Source of the DNA: Acidobacteriota bacterium
Lineage (GTDB): Bacteria; Acidobacteriota; UBA4820; DSQY01
Length of the DNA: 33,025 bases
Direction: 5' to 3'
Assembly (NCBI GenBank): GCA_021813555.1
Contig: JAKAKG010000020.1
Location: 1-33,025, forward strand
Shown: one piece after another, positions 17,382-25,012 of the stretch
Position numbering within the stretch: position 1 is the stretch's first letter
Layout: every line of letters starts with the position of its first letter
Translations under genes and position numbers: made by a program
Notes under the pieces: model-generated
The model's input: the letters and a program-made list of their open reading frames with translations, nothing else
What the model was told of the DNA's origin: nothing
Database searches by the model: none

Positions 17382-20300
17382 CTATTCCTCTTCCTCGAAG
17401 TCCTCGTCGTGGACCGGCGGCTTGTCGCCGTAAAAGAGCACGTACAGGATGGGGATGGCGCCCCAGGAAAGCAAGGTGCTCGCTACCTCGCCTGCCATGA
17501 GGGCGATGGCCATGCCCTGGAAGATGGGGTCCGCCAGCATGACCGAGGAGCCCACCACCACGGCGAGGGCCGTGAGGAGCATGGCGCGGAAGCGCACGGC
17601 GCCGCCTTCCACCACCGCGTCTTTAAGAGGCATGCCCTGGCGCATCTTCATCTCGGCGAAGTCGATCACGAGAATGGAGTTGCGGACGACGATGCCCGCC
17701 AGGGCGATGAATCCGATCATGGAAGTGGCCGTGAAGAAGGCCCCCATGAGGCCGTGGGCGGGGATGATACCCACCAGCGAGAGGGGGATGGGTGCCATGA
17801 TGGCCAGCGGCGTAAGGTAACTCTTGAACCATCCCACGATAAGGATGTACATGAGGATGAGGACCAGGGCGAAGGCCACCCCCAAATCCCGGAAGACCTC
17901 GTAGGTGATCTGCCACTCCCCGTCCCACTTCATGGTGTAGTGGTCCGTCAACAGCGGAGCCTCGGTGTAGAGGCGCCTGAGCCCCGTGGTTCCGTCGGGG
18001 AGCTTGAGTTTATCCATGAGGGTGTTGAGCTTGAACATGGCGTAGGCGGGGCTCTCGATGGCCCCCGCCACGTCGGCCACGGCGTAGACCACCCGCTGGA
18101 GGTTCTTGTGGTAGATCTCCTGCGGAATGGTGCCCGTTACGGGCGTCACGAGCTGGGAGAGGGGCACCAGCGTGCCTTGCCGGTTCTGGATCTGGAGCGA
18201 CGAGAGGGAGGCCAGGTCCGTTCGGGAGGCCCGGGGCATTTGCAAGAGGATGGGAACCGCCTCCCGCTCTCTGGGCATGTGGGCCAGGCCCGCGGGGGCG
18301 CCGTGGACGGCCATGGAGACGGCGTTGCTCACTTCCATGACGCTCAGGCCGGCGGCGGCCACCTTCTTGGGATCCACCTGGAGGTCGATCTGGGTCTGGG
18401 GCTCCACGGCGTAGATGTCCGCGTCCACCACACCCGGCGTCTCCTTGTACATCTTCAGAATGTCGCGTGCTATCTGAAGCTGCCCGTCCAGCTTGGGGCC
18501 GTAAACCTCGGCCACGAGCGTGGACAGGACGGGCGGCCCCGGGGGCACCTCGATGACCTTCATTTTGACGCCGAGTTCGTTGGCCAGGGGTAGGAGCAGG
18601 TTCCGGGCCTCCTTCGCCAGATCGTGGCTCTGGAGGGACCGCTCCCCCTTGGGAAGGAGGTTCACCTGGATGTCGGCGGAGAAGGGCTGGCGGCGCAGGT
18701 AGTAGTGGCGCACCAAGCCGTTGAACGTAATGGGCGCGGAGGTGCCGGCGTAGATCTGGTAGTCCGTGACCTCCTTCATCTGCGTCAGCTTTTGGGCGAG
18801 CTGCTGAGCCGCCCGGAGGCTCTCCTCCAGCGGGGTTCCCTGGGGCATGTCCACCATGACCTGGAACTCGCTCTTGTTGTCGAACGGCAACATCTTCACT
18901 TTCACGACTTTGAAGATGACCAGGGACACGGAGGCCAGGAGGAGGACCACGGTGACGATGAGGAAAATCACCCCCTTGCGGGTGTCATGGGTGAGGGGGG
19001 TCATGATCTTACGATACGTCAGCAGGAGTTTGTCCATGATGCCGTGCCGGCTCTCCTCCTCGTCCCCCCCTTGGTGCTGGGCGTGGGACTTGAGGAGGCG
19101 GAAGGCGGCCCAGGGCGACACCATGAAGGCCACCACCAGGGAGATGAGCATGGCGGCGCTGGCGCCCACGGGGATGGGCCGCATGTAGGGCCCCATCATG
19201 CCGCGCACGAAGGCCATGGGGAGGATGGCCGCGATGACCGTAAAGGTGGCCAGGATGGTGGGGTTGCCCACCTCGTCCACGGCCTCGATGGCCTTGCGCG
19301 TGAGGCTCCGGCCGTCGCGCATGGTGAAGTGCCGGTAGATGTTTTCCACTACCACGATGGCGTCGTCCACGAGGATGCCGATGGAGAAGATGAGGGCGAA
19401 AAGGGTGACGCGGTTCAGGGTGTACCCGCTCAGGTAGTAGATGAGGAGCGTGAGCGCCAGGGTGACTGGCACCGCGATGCCCACCACGAGGGACTCCTTC
19501 CAGCCCAGCATGAAGCCGATGAGGAGGACCACGGCGAGGGTGGCCAGGATGAGGTGCTTGATGAGCTCGTTGGACTTCTCCGCGGCCGATTCGCCGTAAT
19601 CGCGCGTCACCGTGACGTTCAGGTCCGAGGGCAGAAGGTTTCCCCTGAGCCCGTGCACTTTTGCGAGCAGCAGCTCGTTCAGGGCCGAGGCGTTCACGCC
19701 CGGCCGCTTGGCCACCGAGATGGTGACGGCGGGGTACTGCCCGTGGGCGTCCTTGGCGATGCCCTTCTCGCTTGCCGCGGGGCCCACGCCGAAGAGGACG
19801 TACTGGCCCGGAACGGGCGGGCCGTCCTCGATGCGCGCCACGTCGCCCAGATAGACGGGGTGGCCGTTGGCGAAGGAGACGAGGACGGAGGCGACGTCGT
19901 TCTTATTCTTCAGCCAGGAGCCCACCTCCAGGCGGATCTCCTTGTTGTCCTTCACCAGGTCTCCCGCCGGCAGGCGGGAATTGAAAGCCTGGAGCGACTG
20001 GGCGATGGAGAGCGGGTTCACGCCGTGGGCCGCCATGCGCACGGGATCCAGGACCACGCGCACCTCTCGCTCCTGGCCGCCGATGACGTCCACCTGGGCC
20101 ACGTCGGGCACGGCGCGGAGCTGCATCTCCACTTCGTGTCCCAGGCGCGTGAGGGTGTAGGCGTCGTAGCCCTTGCCCCACAGGGTAAGGGCCAGGACGG
20201 GCACGTCGTCGATGCCGTGCAGCTTGATGAGGGGCATCATGGCGCCCTGAGGGGCGTCGTAGATGCTCCCGGCCACCTTGTCGTAGATCTTCAGGACGGC

Positions 20301-20627
20301 CGAGTCGGCGTCGGTCCCCACTTTGAAGCGGACGATGACCATGCCCATGTTGGCGGCGGAGGTGGAGTAGACGTACTCCACTCCGGAAATCTCCCACATG
20401 CGCTTCTCCATGGGCGTCACCACGCGCTGCTCGATCTCCTGCGGCGAGGCGCCCGGCATGGGAAGGAAGATGTCCACCATGGGGACCTTGATCTGCGGCT
20501 CCTCCTCCCGGGGCGTCATCATCACCGCGAAGACGCCCGCGATGAGGGCCGTGATGATGAAGAGGAGGGTGAGCCGGTTGTTCAGAAAATAGTGCGCGAT
20601 CCGGCCCGAGGGTCCGACCTTGATCAT
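17382..20627 (-). CDS. RND efflux pump permease (second system)
   Basis: Proton-driven inner-membrane permease, 1081 residues, full length. The N-terminus (FLNNRLTLLFIITALIAG, then TPREEEPQIKVP) contains TM1 and the usual post-TM1 segment. TM4 carries GILVDDAIVVVEN (Asp421-Asp422). TM10 reads GIVVRNSILVIDFAEM, with Arg where AcrB has Lys940. The protein ends in an acidic tail (DEDFEEEE). The TPREEEP type is common among pumps of unknown substrate and differs from the classic metal exporter CusA/CzcA, though the PII-like partner is often seen next to metal-type pumps. Its ATG overlaps the adaptor stop (ATGA at 20624-20627). A long antisense open frame across the gene is a shadow caused by codon bias. 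Confidence 0.95.
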   Translation of the reverse strand: MIKVGPSGRIAHYFLNNRLTLLFIITALIAGVFAVMMTPREEEPQIKVPMVDIFLPMPGASPQEIEQRVVTPMEKRMWEISGVEYVYSTSAANMGMVIVRFKVGTDADSAVLKIYDKVAGSIYDAPQGAMMPLIKLHGIDDVPVLALTLWGKGYDAYTLTRLGHEVEMQLRAVPDVAQVDVIGGQEREVRVVLDPVRMAAHGVNPLSIAQSLQAFNSRLPAGDLVKDNKEIRLEVGSWLKNKNDVASVLVSFANGHPVYLGDVARIEDGPPVPGQYVLFGVGPAASEKGIAKDAHGQYPAVTISVAKRPGVNASALNELLLAKVHGLRGNLLPSDLNVTVTRDYGESAAEKSNELIKHLILATLAVVLLIGFMLGWKESLVVGIAVPVTLALTLLIYYLSGYTLNRVTLFALIFSIGILVDDAIVVVENIYRHFTMRDGRSLTRKAIEAVDEVGNPTILATFTVIAAILPMAFVRGMMGPYMRPIPVGASAAMLISLVVAFMVSPWAAFRLLKSHAQHQGGDEEESRHGIMDKLLLTYRKIMTPLTHDTRKGVIFLIVTVVLLLASVSLVIFKVVKVKMLPFDNKSEFQVMVDMPQGTPLEESLRAAQQLAQKLTQMKEVTDYQIYAGTSAPITFNGLVRHYYLRRQPFSADIQVNLLPKGERSLQSHDLAKEARNLLLPLANELGVKMKVIEVPPGPPVLSTLVAEVYGPKLDGQLQIARDILKMYKETPGVVDADIYAVEPQTQIDLQVDPKKVAAAGLSVMEVSNAVSMAVHGAPAGLAHMPREREAVPILLQMPRASRTDLASLSSLQIQNRQGTLVPLSQLVTPVTGTIPQEIYHKNLQRVVYAVADVAGAIESPAYAMFKLNTLMDKLKLPDGTTGLRRLYTEAPLLTDHYTMKWDGEWQITYEVFRDLGVAFALVLILMYILIVGWFKSYLTPLAIMAPIPLSLVGIIPAHGLMGAFFTATSMIGFIALAGIVVRNSILVIDFAEMKMRQGMPLKDAVVEGGAVRFRAMLLTALAVVVGSSVMLADPIFQGMAIALMAGEVASTLLSWGAIPILYVLFYGDKPPVHDEDFEEEE

Positions 20628-21709
20628 GGCTTCACCTCGGCGCTGGAGGCCGTGATCTCCACGGGCTGTCCGTCACTGAGGCCCGGGGGCACGGGGACGA
20701 TGACCCGCTCCCCGGCGTTGAGGCCCGCCATGACCTGCACGAGGCCGTCCCCTCGGGCGCCCGTCTGGATCCAGCGAAGGCGCGCCAGCCCCGCCTGGTC
20801 CGCCACGAAGACGCCGTCCATCTGTCCCTCCGTCTGGAGGGCGGCGGCGGGCACGGCGAGGGCTTTGAAGGCGAGGCTGCCGAAGCGCACGCGGGCGAAT
20901 TGCCCCGGCGCCAAGCCCGACCCGTCGGGGATGGAGAGCTTGACCGTTGAGGTGCGCGTCATGGGATCGGAGGCGCCCACCACGGCCGTCACGGGCACGG
21001 TGAGCGACTTGCCCAGGGCGTCCACGGTGACCTGGGCTTGCTGGCCGGGGCTGATGAGGCGGGCCTTGTCCTCGGACACGGATACGGAGATCTCCAGGTC
21101 TTTGGGGTTTTCCAGGGTGAGGATGGGGGCGCCCGGGAACGCCATGTTGCCCGCGTCCATCCATTTCTTGGTGATGATGCCCGCGTCCGGGGCGAGGATC
21201 TTGCCGTAAGACAGGAGGGTCCCCGACATCTTGAGGCCCGCCTCGGCCTGGGCCTTCTGGGCCTTGGCCGACGCCAGGCCCATCTCCACCTGTTCGAGCT
21301 GGTGCTTGGTGACGGCCTTCTGCTCGTACAGGCTCTTGAAGCGTTCGTGATCCCGCTCCATGTTCCGCACGGCCACGTCGGCGGCGTCCACTCCCGCTTT
21401 GGACTGGGCGTAGGCGCTCTGGGCCTCGGAGGCGTCCACGTCCACGAGGGGCTGGCCCTTGGTGACGGCTTGGCCCTCCTCCACGAAGAACCTCACCACC
21501 CGGCCCATCATCTTGGTGGAGATGACCACGGCCTGTTTGCTGCGGATGTTGCCCACGAACTCTTCCGCCGAGGGCAGGTTTTGCTCCGCCGCGGCCACCA
21601 CCTGAACGGGCACTTTGGGCCCCGCCTCCCGCTGCTCCACCTTGTGCCCGCACGCCGTGAGCATTACCAGCACGGTGGAAATCCCTAACAGACTTACTAA
21701 TGTCTTCAT
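20624..21709 (-). CDS. RND periplasmic adaptor lipoprotein (second system)
   Basis: Membrane fusion protein of 361 residues. A lipoprotein signal peptide ends in MLTAC (Cys20), so it is probably anchored to the inner membrane by lipid, unlike the adaptor of the first pump. The half-lipoyl motif FFVEEGQAVTKGQPLVDVD is followed by a helical hairpin (about 90-150), then GKILAPDAGIITKKWMDAGNMA as the second half, then beta-barrel and membrane-proximal parts (LTVPVTAVVG, VPAAALQTEGQMDGVFV). It sits between the TolC-like gene and the permease. Its leader GTCTTTTGGGAGC lies six bases before ATGAAG, identical to that of the PII-like gene. Confidence 0.93.
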   Translation of the reverse strand: MKTLVSLLGISTVLVMLTACGHKVEQREAGPKVPVQVVAAAEQNLPSAEEFVGNIRSKQAVVISTKMMGRVVRFFVEEGQAVTKGQPLVDVDASEAQSAYAQSKAGVDAADVAVRNMERDHERFKSLYEQKAVTKHQLEQVEMGLASAKAQKAQAEAGLKMSGTLLSYGKILAPDAGIITKKWMDAGNMAFPGAPILTLENPKDLEISVSVSEDKARLISPGQQAQVTVDALGKSLTVPVTAVVGASDPMTRTSTVKLSIPDGSGLAPGQFARVRFGSLAFKALAVPAAALQTEGQMDGVFVADQAGLARLRWIQTGARGDGLVQVMAGLNAGERVIVPVPPGLSDGQPVEITASSAEVKP

Positions 21710-21733
21710 CGGTCAGCTCCCAAAAGACCTGGC

Positions 21734-21801
21734 GGGAGCGGGGAGCGGGGAGCGGGGAGAGGTCAACACAATCCGCTCCCGGCTACCTGCTCGCTGCTCC
21801 C
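21734..21801. repeat. Heptamer array and imperfect hairpin between TolC-like and adaptor genes
   Basis: Three perfect GGGAGCG units (21734-21754) plus a variant form one 26-base arm (21734-21759). The other arm is 21776-21801, starting CTCCCGGCTACCTGCT. 21 of 26 positions pair. The same 16 bases CTCCCGGCTACCTGCT recur at 23465-23480 on the other side of the tolC-like gene. Confidence 0.7.
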
Positions 21802-21807
21802 GGTTCC

Positions 21808-23175
21808 TCACTTCCCCATCGCCCACGCAAGGCGCGCGCGTTCTACGATCTCGTCATGGATGGCCTGGGCCCGGGTCAGCGACGCGCTGGTGAGGGCCAT
21901 GTCCGCGTCCAGCAGGTCCGTGATCGTAGCGAGCCCCTCGTTGTACCGGAGGGCCACGATGCGCTGGTTCTCCCTCGCCTGGGCCTCGGAATCCGTGGTC
22001 ACGGCTACCCGCTCCGCGGCGGATTTGGCGCGCAGCCACGCGGCCTTGGCTTCCACCCGGGCCTTCTGCTGGAGGTCCAGGAGGGCCTGCTGGGCCTGCA
22101 ACTGCTGGGCGCGGGCCGTTTCCACACGGCCGGCGCGGGCCCCGCCGTCAAAGATCGGAATTTTGACCTGGACGCCGAGCATCCAATTGTCACCCCACGC
22201 CGCTTTCGTCCAGCGCTGGGTGTCCTGCTCGTAGGCGGCCATGACGCCCACCTGCGGCCAGTAGTCGGCCCGGGACATCTTGACCCCCTGCTCCGCCTGC
22301 TGGGTTTGCAGGGCCATGGCCTTGAGGTCTCCCCGTCCCTCCAGGGCGGCTTTCTCGGCCTCATCGAGGGGAGGCAGAGCCGCCGCCGGCGGCGCGAAGT
22401 CTCCCTTCGGGTCCACGTCCTGCTCCGTGCCCATGGCGTACCCCAGATAGGCGCGGGCCACCTGGGCATCGGCGGCCCTGGCCGAGGCCTGCTGGGCCAT
22501 GTCGGCGGCGAAGACCCGGATGCGGAGGAGGTCGGAATCCAGCACGAGGCCCTGCTTGTACATGGCCTCCACCTGCTTCTGGTGGGCCTGCGCGGTCTTC
22601 ACGGCCTCCTGCATGACGCCCGCCGCCTGCTTGGCCAGGAGGCTCCCGTAGAAGGCTTCGGTGACGCCCTTCACCACGCTCGCCTCGGCGAAGTCTCCCT
22701 TGCTGCGGGCCGCGTCGATGCCGAGCTTGGTGGCCCTGTAGGCCGCCGTCAGCTTGCCGCCCGTGAACAGGGGGAAGGTCACCTCCACGCGGGACTGGAA
22801 GTTGGTGAGCGGCTCGGGATTGTTGAGGCTCGGGATGTAAAAGTCCTGCATGCCGAAATTGGCCTGCGTGAGCTTGCCCATGAACACGTAGACGGGATTG
22901 TTGGTGCGGCTGTAGTTTTCCGAGAAGGACAGGTTGGGGAGGAAGTACGACCGGGCCTCCTTGAACTGGCCCTCCTTGGCCTGGACGTCGGCCCGGGCCG
23001 CCTGGAGGAGGGCGTTGTTGGCCTTGGCCCGCGAAAGGGCCTCGTCGAGCGTCACGGTGACGGCCGGACCGAGGGCTGGGGCCGGGTCCGGGGCGGGGAC
23101 CTGCGCTGCCGCGTTCAGTCCACCGAAGGCCAGCGCCAGCGCCGCGGCCCACAAGACGGTTTTGGTTCCGTTCAT
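21808..23175 (-). CDS. TolC-family outer-membrane efflux protein (second system)
   Basis: Outer-membrane channel component, 455 residues. A cleavable signal peptide (about 1-24, ending AAAQ) lacks a lipobox Cys, in contrast to the lipoprotein channel of the first pump. Two TolC repeats follow, with FSENYSRTNNPVYVFMGKLTQANFG and VTFPLFTGGKLTAAYRATKLG in the first and MAAYEQDTQRW, VQVKIPIFDGGARAGRVETARAQ and ALRYNEGLATITDLLDADMAL in the second. These are classic positions for outer-membrane factors. Start ATG 23175 follows AAGGGGGAA. It is the first gene of the second pump operon, 98 bases before the adaptor. Confidence 0.93.
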   Translation of the reverse strand: MNGTKTVLWAAALALAFGGLNAAAQVPAPDPAPALGPAVTVTLDEALSRAKANNALLQAARADVQAKEGQFKEARSYFLPNLSFSENYSRTNNPVYVFMGKLTQANFGMQDFYIPSLNNPEPLTNFQSRVEVTFPLFTGGKLTAAYRATKLGIDAARSKGDFAEASVVKGVTEAFYGSLLAKQAAGVMQEAVKTAQAHQKQVEAMYKQGLVLDSDLLRIRVFAADMAQQASARAADAQVARAYLGYAMGTEQDVDPKGDFAPPAAALPPLDEAEKAALEGRGDLKAMALQTQQAEQGVKMSRADYWPQVGVMAAYEQDTQRWTKAAWGDNWMLGVQVKIPIFDGGARAGRVETARAQQLQAQQALLDLQQKARVEAKAAWLRAKSAAERVAVTTDSEAQARENQRIVALRYNEGLATITDLLDADMALTSASLTRAQAIHDEIVERARLAWAMGK

Positions 23176-23214
23176 GGTTCCCCCTTAAAGCATCATGGCG
23201 GTTTCACTTGATCC

Positions 23215-23220
23215 AATATA
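23215..23220 (-). promoter_or_regulatory. Possible -10 element for the second RND operon
   Basis: Minus strand GCGCTATATT contains TATATT, about 40 bases before the tolC-like start. No good -35 is seen 17 bases further up. The same GCGCTAT context occurs before the SNF2 helicase. Confidence 0.35.
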
Positions 23221-23299
23221 GCGCGTTCCGAGGATCGGGAACACCCTCCAAGATGCGGGGGGGATGTCGGGGTAACAGGGGGCTGGGAAGCTGGTAATT

Positions 23300-23334
23300 C
23301 GGAAAGCGGAAAGCGGGAAGCGGAAAGCGGGGGA
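23300..23334. repeat. Heptamer tandem array, CGGAAAG type
   Basis: CGGAAAG, CGGAAAG, CGGGAAG, CGGAAAG and a degenerate fifth unit lie head to tail from 23300, in the non-coding gap between the RluA-family gene and the tolC-like gene (23176-23471). Apart from this array, the next array and the -10-like motif, that gap shows nothing recognisable. Confidence 0.8.
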
Positions 23335-23471
23335 AAACGCTGCCCACCCGAGTGCCATGACTGTTTTGGAACGAGGCGATGGCGGAAAGGAGACTGCGGA
23401 TTGAGCGAAGCGGGGTTAGGTGCAGTTGGCTCACGCGGCTTGCGTTTCGCCTCTTCGCTCCCGTCTCCCGG

Positions 23472-24365
23472 CTACCTGCTACCTGCTCCCTGCTCCCTGC
23501 TCCCTGCTCCCTGCTCCCTCTTCATGTCCTCCGGCACGGGCGCCTCGACGGCCTGCTCGCCGCCGCCGGGCAGAGGGAAGACGATCCGCCATGCGTGGAG
23601 GAGGGCGCGAGGGGCCGTGAGGGGGCCGCCGTAGGTCTTGTCGCCTGCGATGGGGCACCGGGCGGCGGCGCAGTGGGCTCGGAGCTGGTGGGTGCGGCCC
23701 GTGAGGGGTCTGAGTTCAAGGAAGCTCTCGCCGCCTCGTGCGTCTAGGACGCGGTAGAGGCTCACGGCCGGGCGGCCGTCCACGTCCACTCTGACGCGCC
23801 CCCCCTCCACGCTGGAGAGGGGCCACGTCCATTCTCCCTCGGGAGGGCCCGGTGTACCTGCCACCCAAGCCAGGTAGGTCTTGTGCACGCGGCCCTGCGC
23901 AAGGGCGTCGCCCAGAAAGCCCGCGGCCTTGGCCGTGAGGGCCACGAGCACCACCCCCGAGGTGGGCGTGTCGAGCCTGTGGACGGGATAGAGCTGGTTC
24001 ATGGGCCGGCCCAGGCGGCGGGCCAGGGCGTAGAGGAGGCTTCCCTCCACGGCCAATCGCGTGGGGGCGAAGGGGACGCCCGCAGGCTTGTCCAGGGCGA
24101 GGATCCCTTCTCCCTCCCATAAGATGCTGACCTCCACAGGATCGGCGCGTTGCCGCCGGGGAAGGCTCTGCTCCAGCCCCACCTGCACACCCGCCTGCAC
24201 GAACTTGGAGGCCGTGCGGCAGCGCCGCCCGCCCAAATACACGGCTCCCGCTTGAATGAGGGCTCGGGCGCCCCGCCGGCTCAGGTCCGGAACCAAAGCG
24301 GTGAGGGCCTGGTCCAGGCGAAGGCCCGCCATGTTCGCCGGGATATGAAGCGTGCGCTTGGCCAT
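23472..24365 (-). CDS. RluA-family 23S/tRNA pseudouridine synthase
   Basis: RNA-modifying enzyme of 297 residues. An N-terminal S4 RNA-binding domain (residues about 8-65: LRLDQALTALVPDLSRRGARALIQAGAV) is followed by the catalytic domain: ILALDKPAGVPF, the active-site motif HRLDTPTSG with Asp132, RVHKTYLAWVAG, and the RTHQLRAH motif with GDKTYGG. The exact target uridine cannot be read. ATG 24365 has GGAGGAAGG upstream; a GTG two codons earlier is also possible. The C-terminal 17 residues (MKREQGAGS...) come from the 7-base tandem array and are not family sequence. The array has therefore replaced or extended the native end. It is the last gene of its run, 38 bases after the kinase. Confidence 0.9.
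   Translation of the reverse strand: MAKRTLHIPANMAGLRLDQALTALVPDLSRRGARALIQAGAVYLGGRRCRTASKFVQAGVQVGLEQSLPRRQRADPVEVSILWEGEGILALDKPAGVPFAPTRLAVEGSLLYALARRLGRPMNQLYPVHRLDTPTSGVVLVALTAKAAGFLGDALAQGRVHKTYLAWVAGTPGPPEGEWTWPLSSVEGGRVRVDVDGRPAVSLYRVLDARGGESFLELRPLTGRTHQLRAHCAAARCPIAGDKTYGGPLTAPRALLHAWRIVFPLPGGGEQAVEAPVPEDMKREQGAGSREQGAGSR
23474..23519. repeat. Heptamer tandem array, CCTGCTC type, overlapping the RluA-family 3' end
   Basis: Two ACCTGCT units (23474-23487) followed by four perfect CCCTGCT units (23488-23515) and a partial. Read on the minus strand this is GGGAGCA repeated and encodes the last residues (REQGAGS repeated) and stop of the pseudouridine synthase gene. Confidence 0.85.
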
Positions 24366-24403
24366 GGCCACCTTCCTCCGCGGGTTCGGGGCGCCGGCTG
24401 TGC

Positions 24404-24991
24404 TTACCCGGCGTCCTCCCCCTCCAGGCCAAGCAGGACCGCGCCGATTTTTTCACGCAGATCCTGAATCGTGCCGTCGTTCACGACCACCAGGTCCGCC
24501 AGGGCGAAGGTGGCGCTCAGCCGCTGGGCGGCGGGGTCGGAGGAGTTTTCTTCCGCCTCCTTGGCGAGGAAGGCCTCCAGGCTGGAGAGGGCATCGCCCC
24601 GCCCACGGCGATTCAGGGCGCGGGCGAACCTCACCTCGGGGGAGGCCGTGACGCCCAGGAGGACGAATCCATGGACGTGCCTCAGCACCTCCACCTCGGC
24701 AGGGTTTCGAATGGAGTCTACGAGGTCCCGCACGCCCAGTTTGGGGACCATCAGCTCGGCCAGGACCCCCGGCCCGCGTTCGCGCCGAAGCTCGTTGCCC
24801 GTGAGAATGAGGTCGTCGCGCCCCGTGCTTCGGCCGCGCCGCGCCGCCTCCTCGCGCACCACGTCGGAGAGGCTGTGGCACGCAAAGCCTCGGGCCTGGA
24901 AGGCCGCGGCGGCCTCGCCCTTGCCCGCCGCGTTGGGTCCCGTGAGGCCGATCACGATGGGCGTGTGGTTTCGATTCTCCTCGCTCCTCAC
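24404..24991 (-). CDS. UPF0200/dephospho-CoA kinase-like P-loop kinase
   Basis: Small P-loop nucleotide kinase, 195 residues. The Walker A motif GPNAAGKG (18-25) is followed by SDVVREEAARRG, ELRRERGPGVLAELM, a VDSIRNPAEVEVLR segment, FARALNRRGRGDALSSLEAFLAKEAEE and ALADLVVVNDGTIQDLREKI. This order matches the UPF0200 family, best known from archaea and related to adenylate and dephospho-CoA kinases; its substrate is unknown. The likely start is GTG 24991, inside a TGAGGAG heptamer array that supplies both the ribosome-binding site and the start codon. A start slightly downstream cannot be excluded. It is separated from the upstream gene by only 21 bases, all of them part of or next to the array. 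Confidence 0.75.
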   Translation of the reverse strand: MRSEENRNHTPIVIGLTGPNAAGKGEAAAAFQARGFACHSLSDVVREEAARRGRSTGRDDLILTGNELRRERGPGVLAELMVPKLGVRDLVDSIRNPAEVEVLRHVHGFVLLGVTASPEVRFARALNRRGRGDALSSLEAFLAKEAEENSSDPAAQRLSATFALADLVVVNDGTIQDLREKIGAVLLGLEGEDAG

Positions 24992-25004
24992 TCCTCACTC
25001 CTCA
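24977..25004. repeat. Heptamer tandem array, CTCCTCA type, at kinase start
   Basis: Three perfect CTCCTCA units (24984-25004) plus a variant CTCCTCG (24977-24983). On the minus strand each TGAGGAG unit carries a Shine-Dalgarno-like GAGGAG, and each unit junction makes a GTG; only the GTG at 24991 is in the kinase frame. Confidence 0.85.
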
Positions 25005-25012
25005 TCCATGGC

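Noticed and set aside
18624-21209. 861-codon plus-strand open frame opposite the second RND permease and adaptor
   Set aside because: The opposite strand holds two unmistakable RND genes in operon order. The plus-strand translation is rich in His, Gly, Asp and Glu with no domain, as expected for an antisense frame of G+C-biased codons.
23474-23519. Short repeats as a possible CRISPR array
   Set aside because: Units are 7 bases, directly abutting and without spacers; no cas gene is present.
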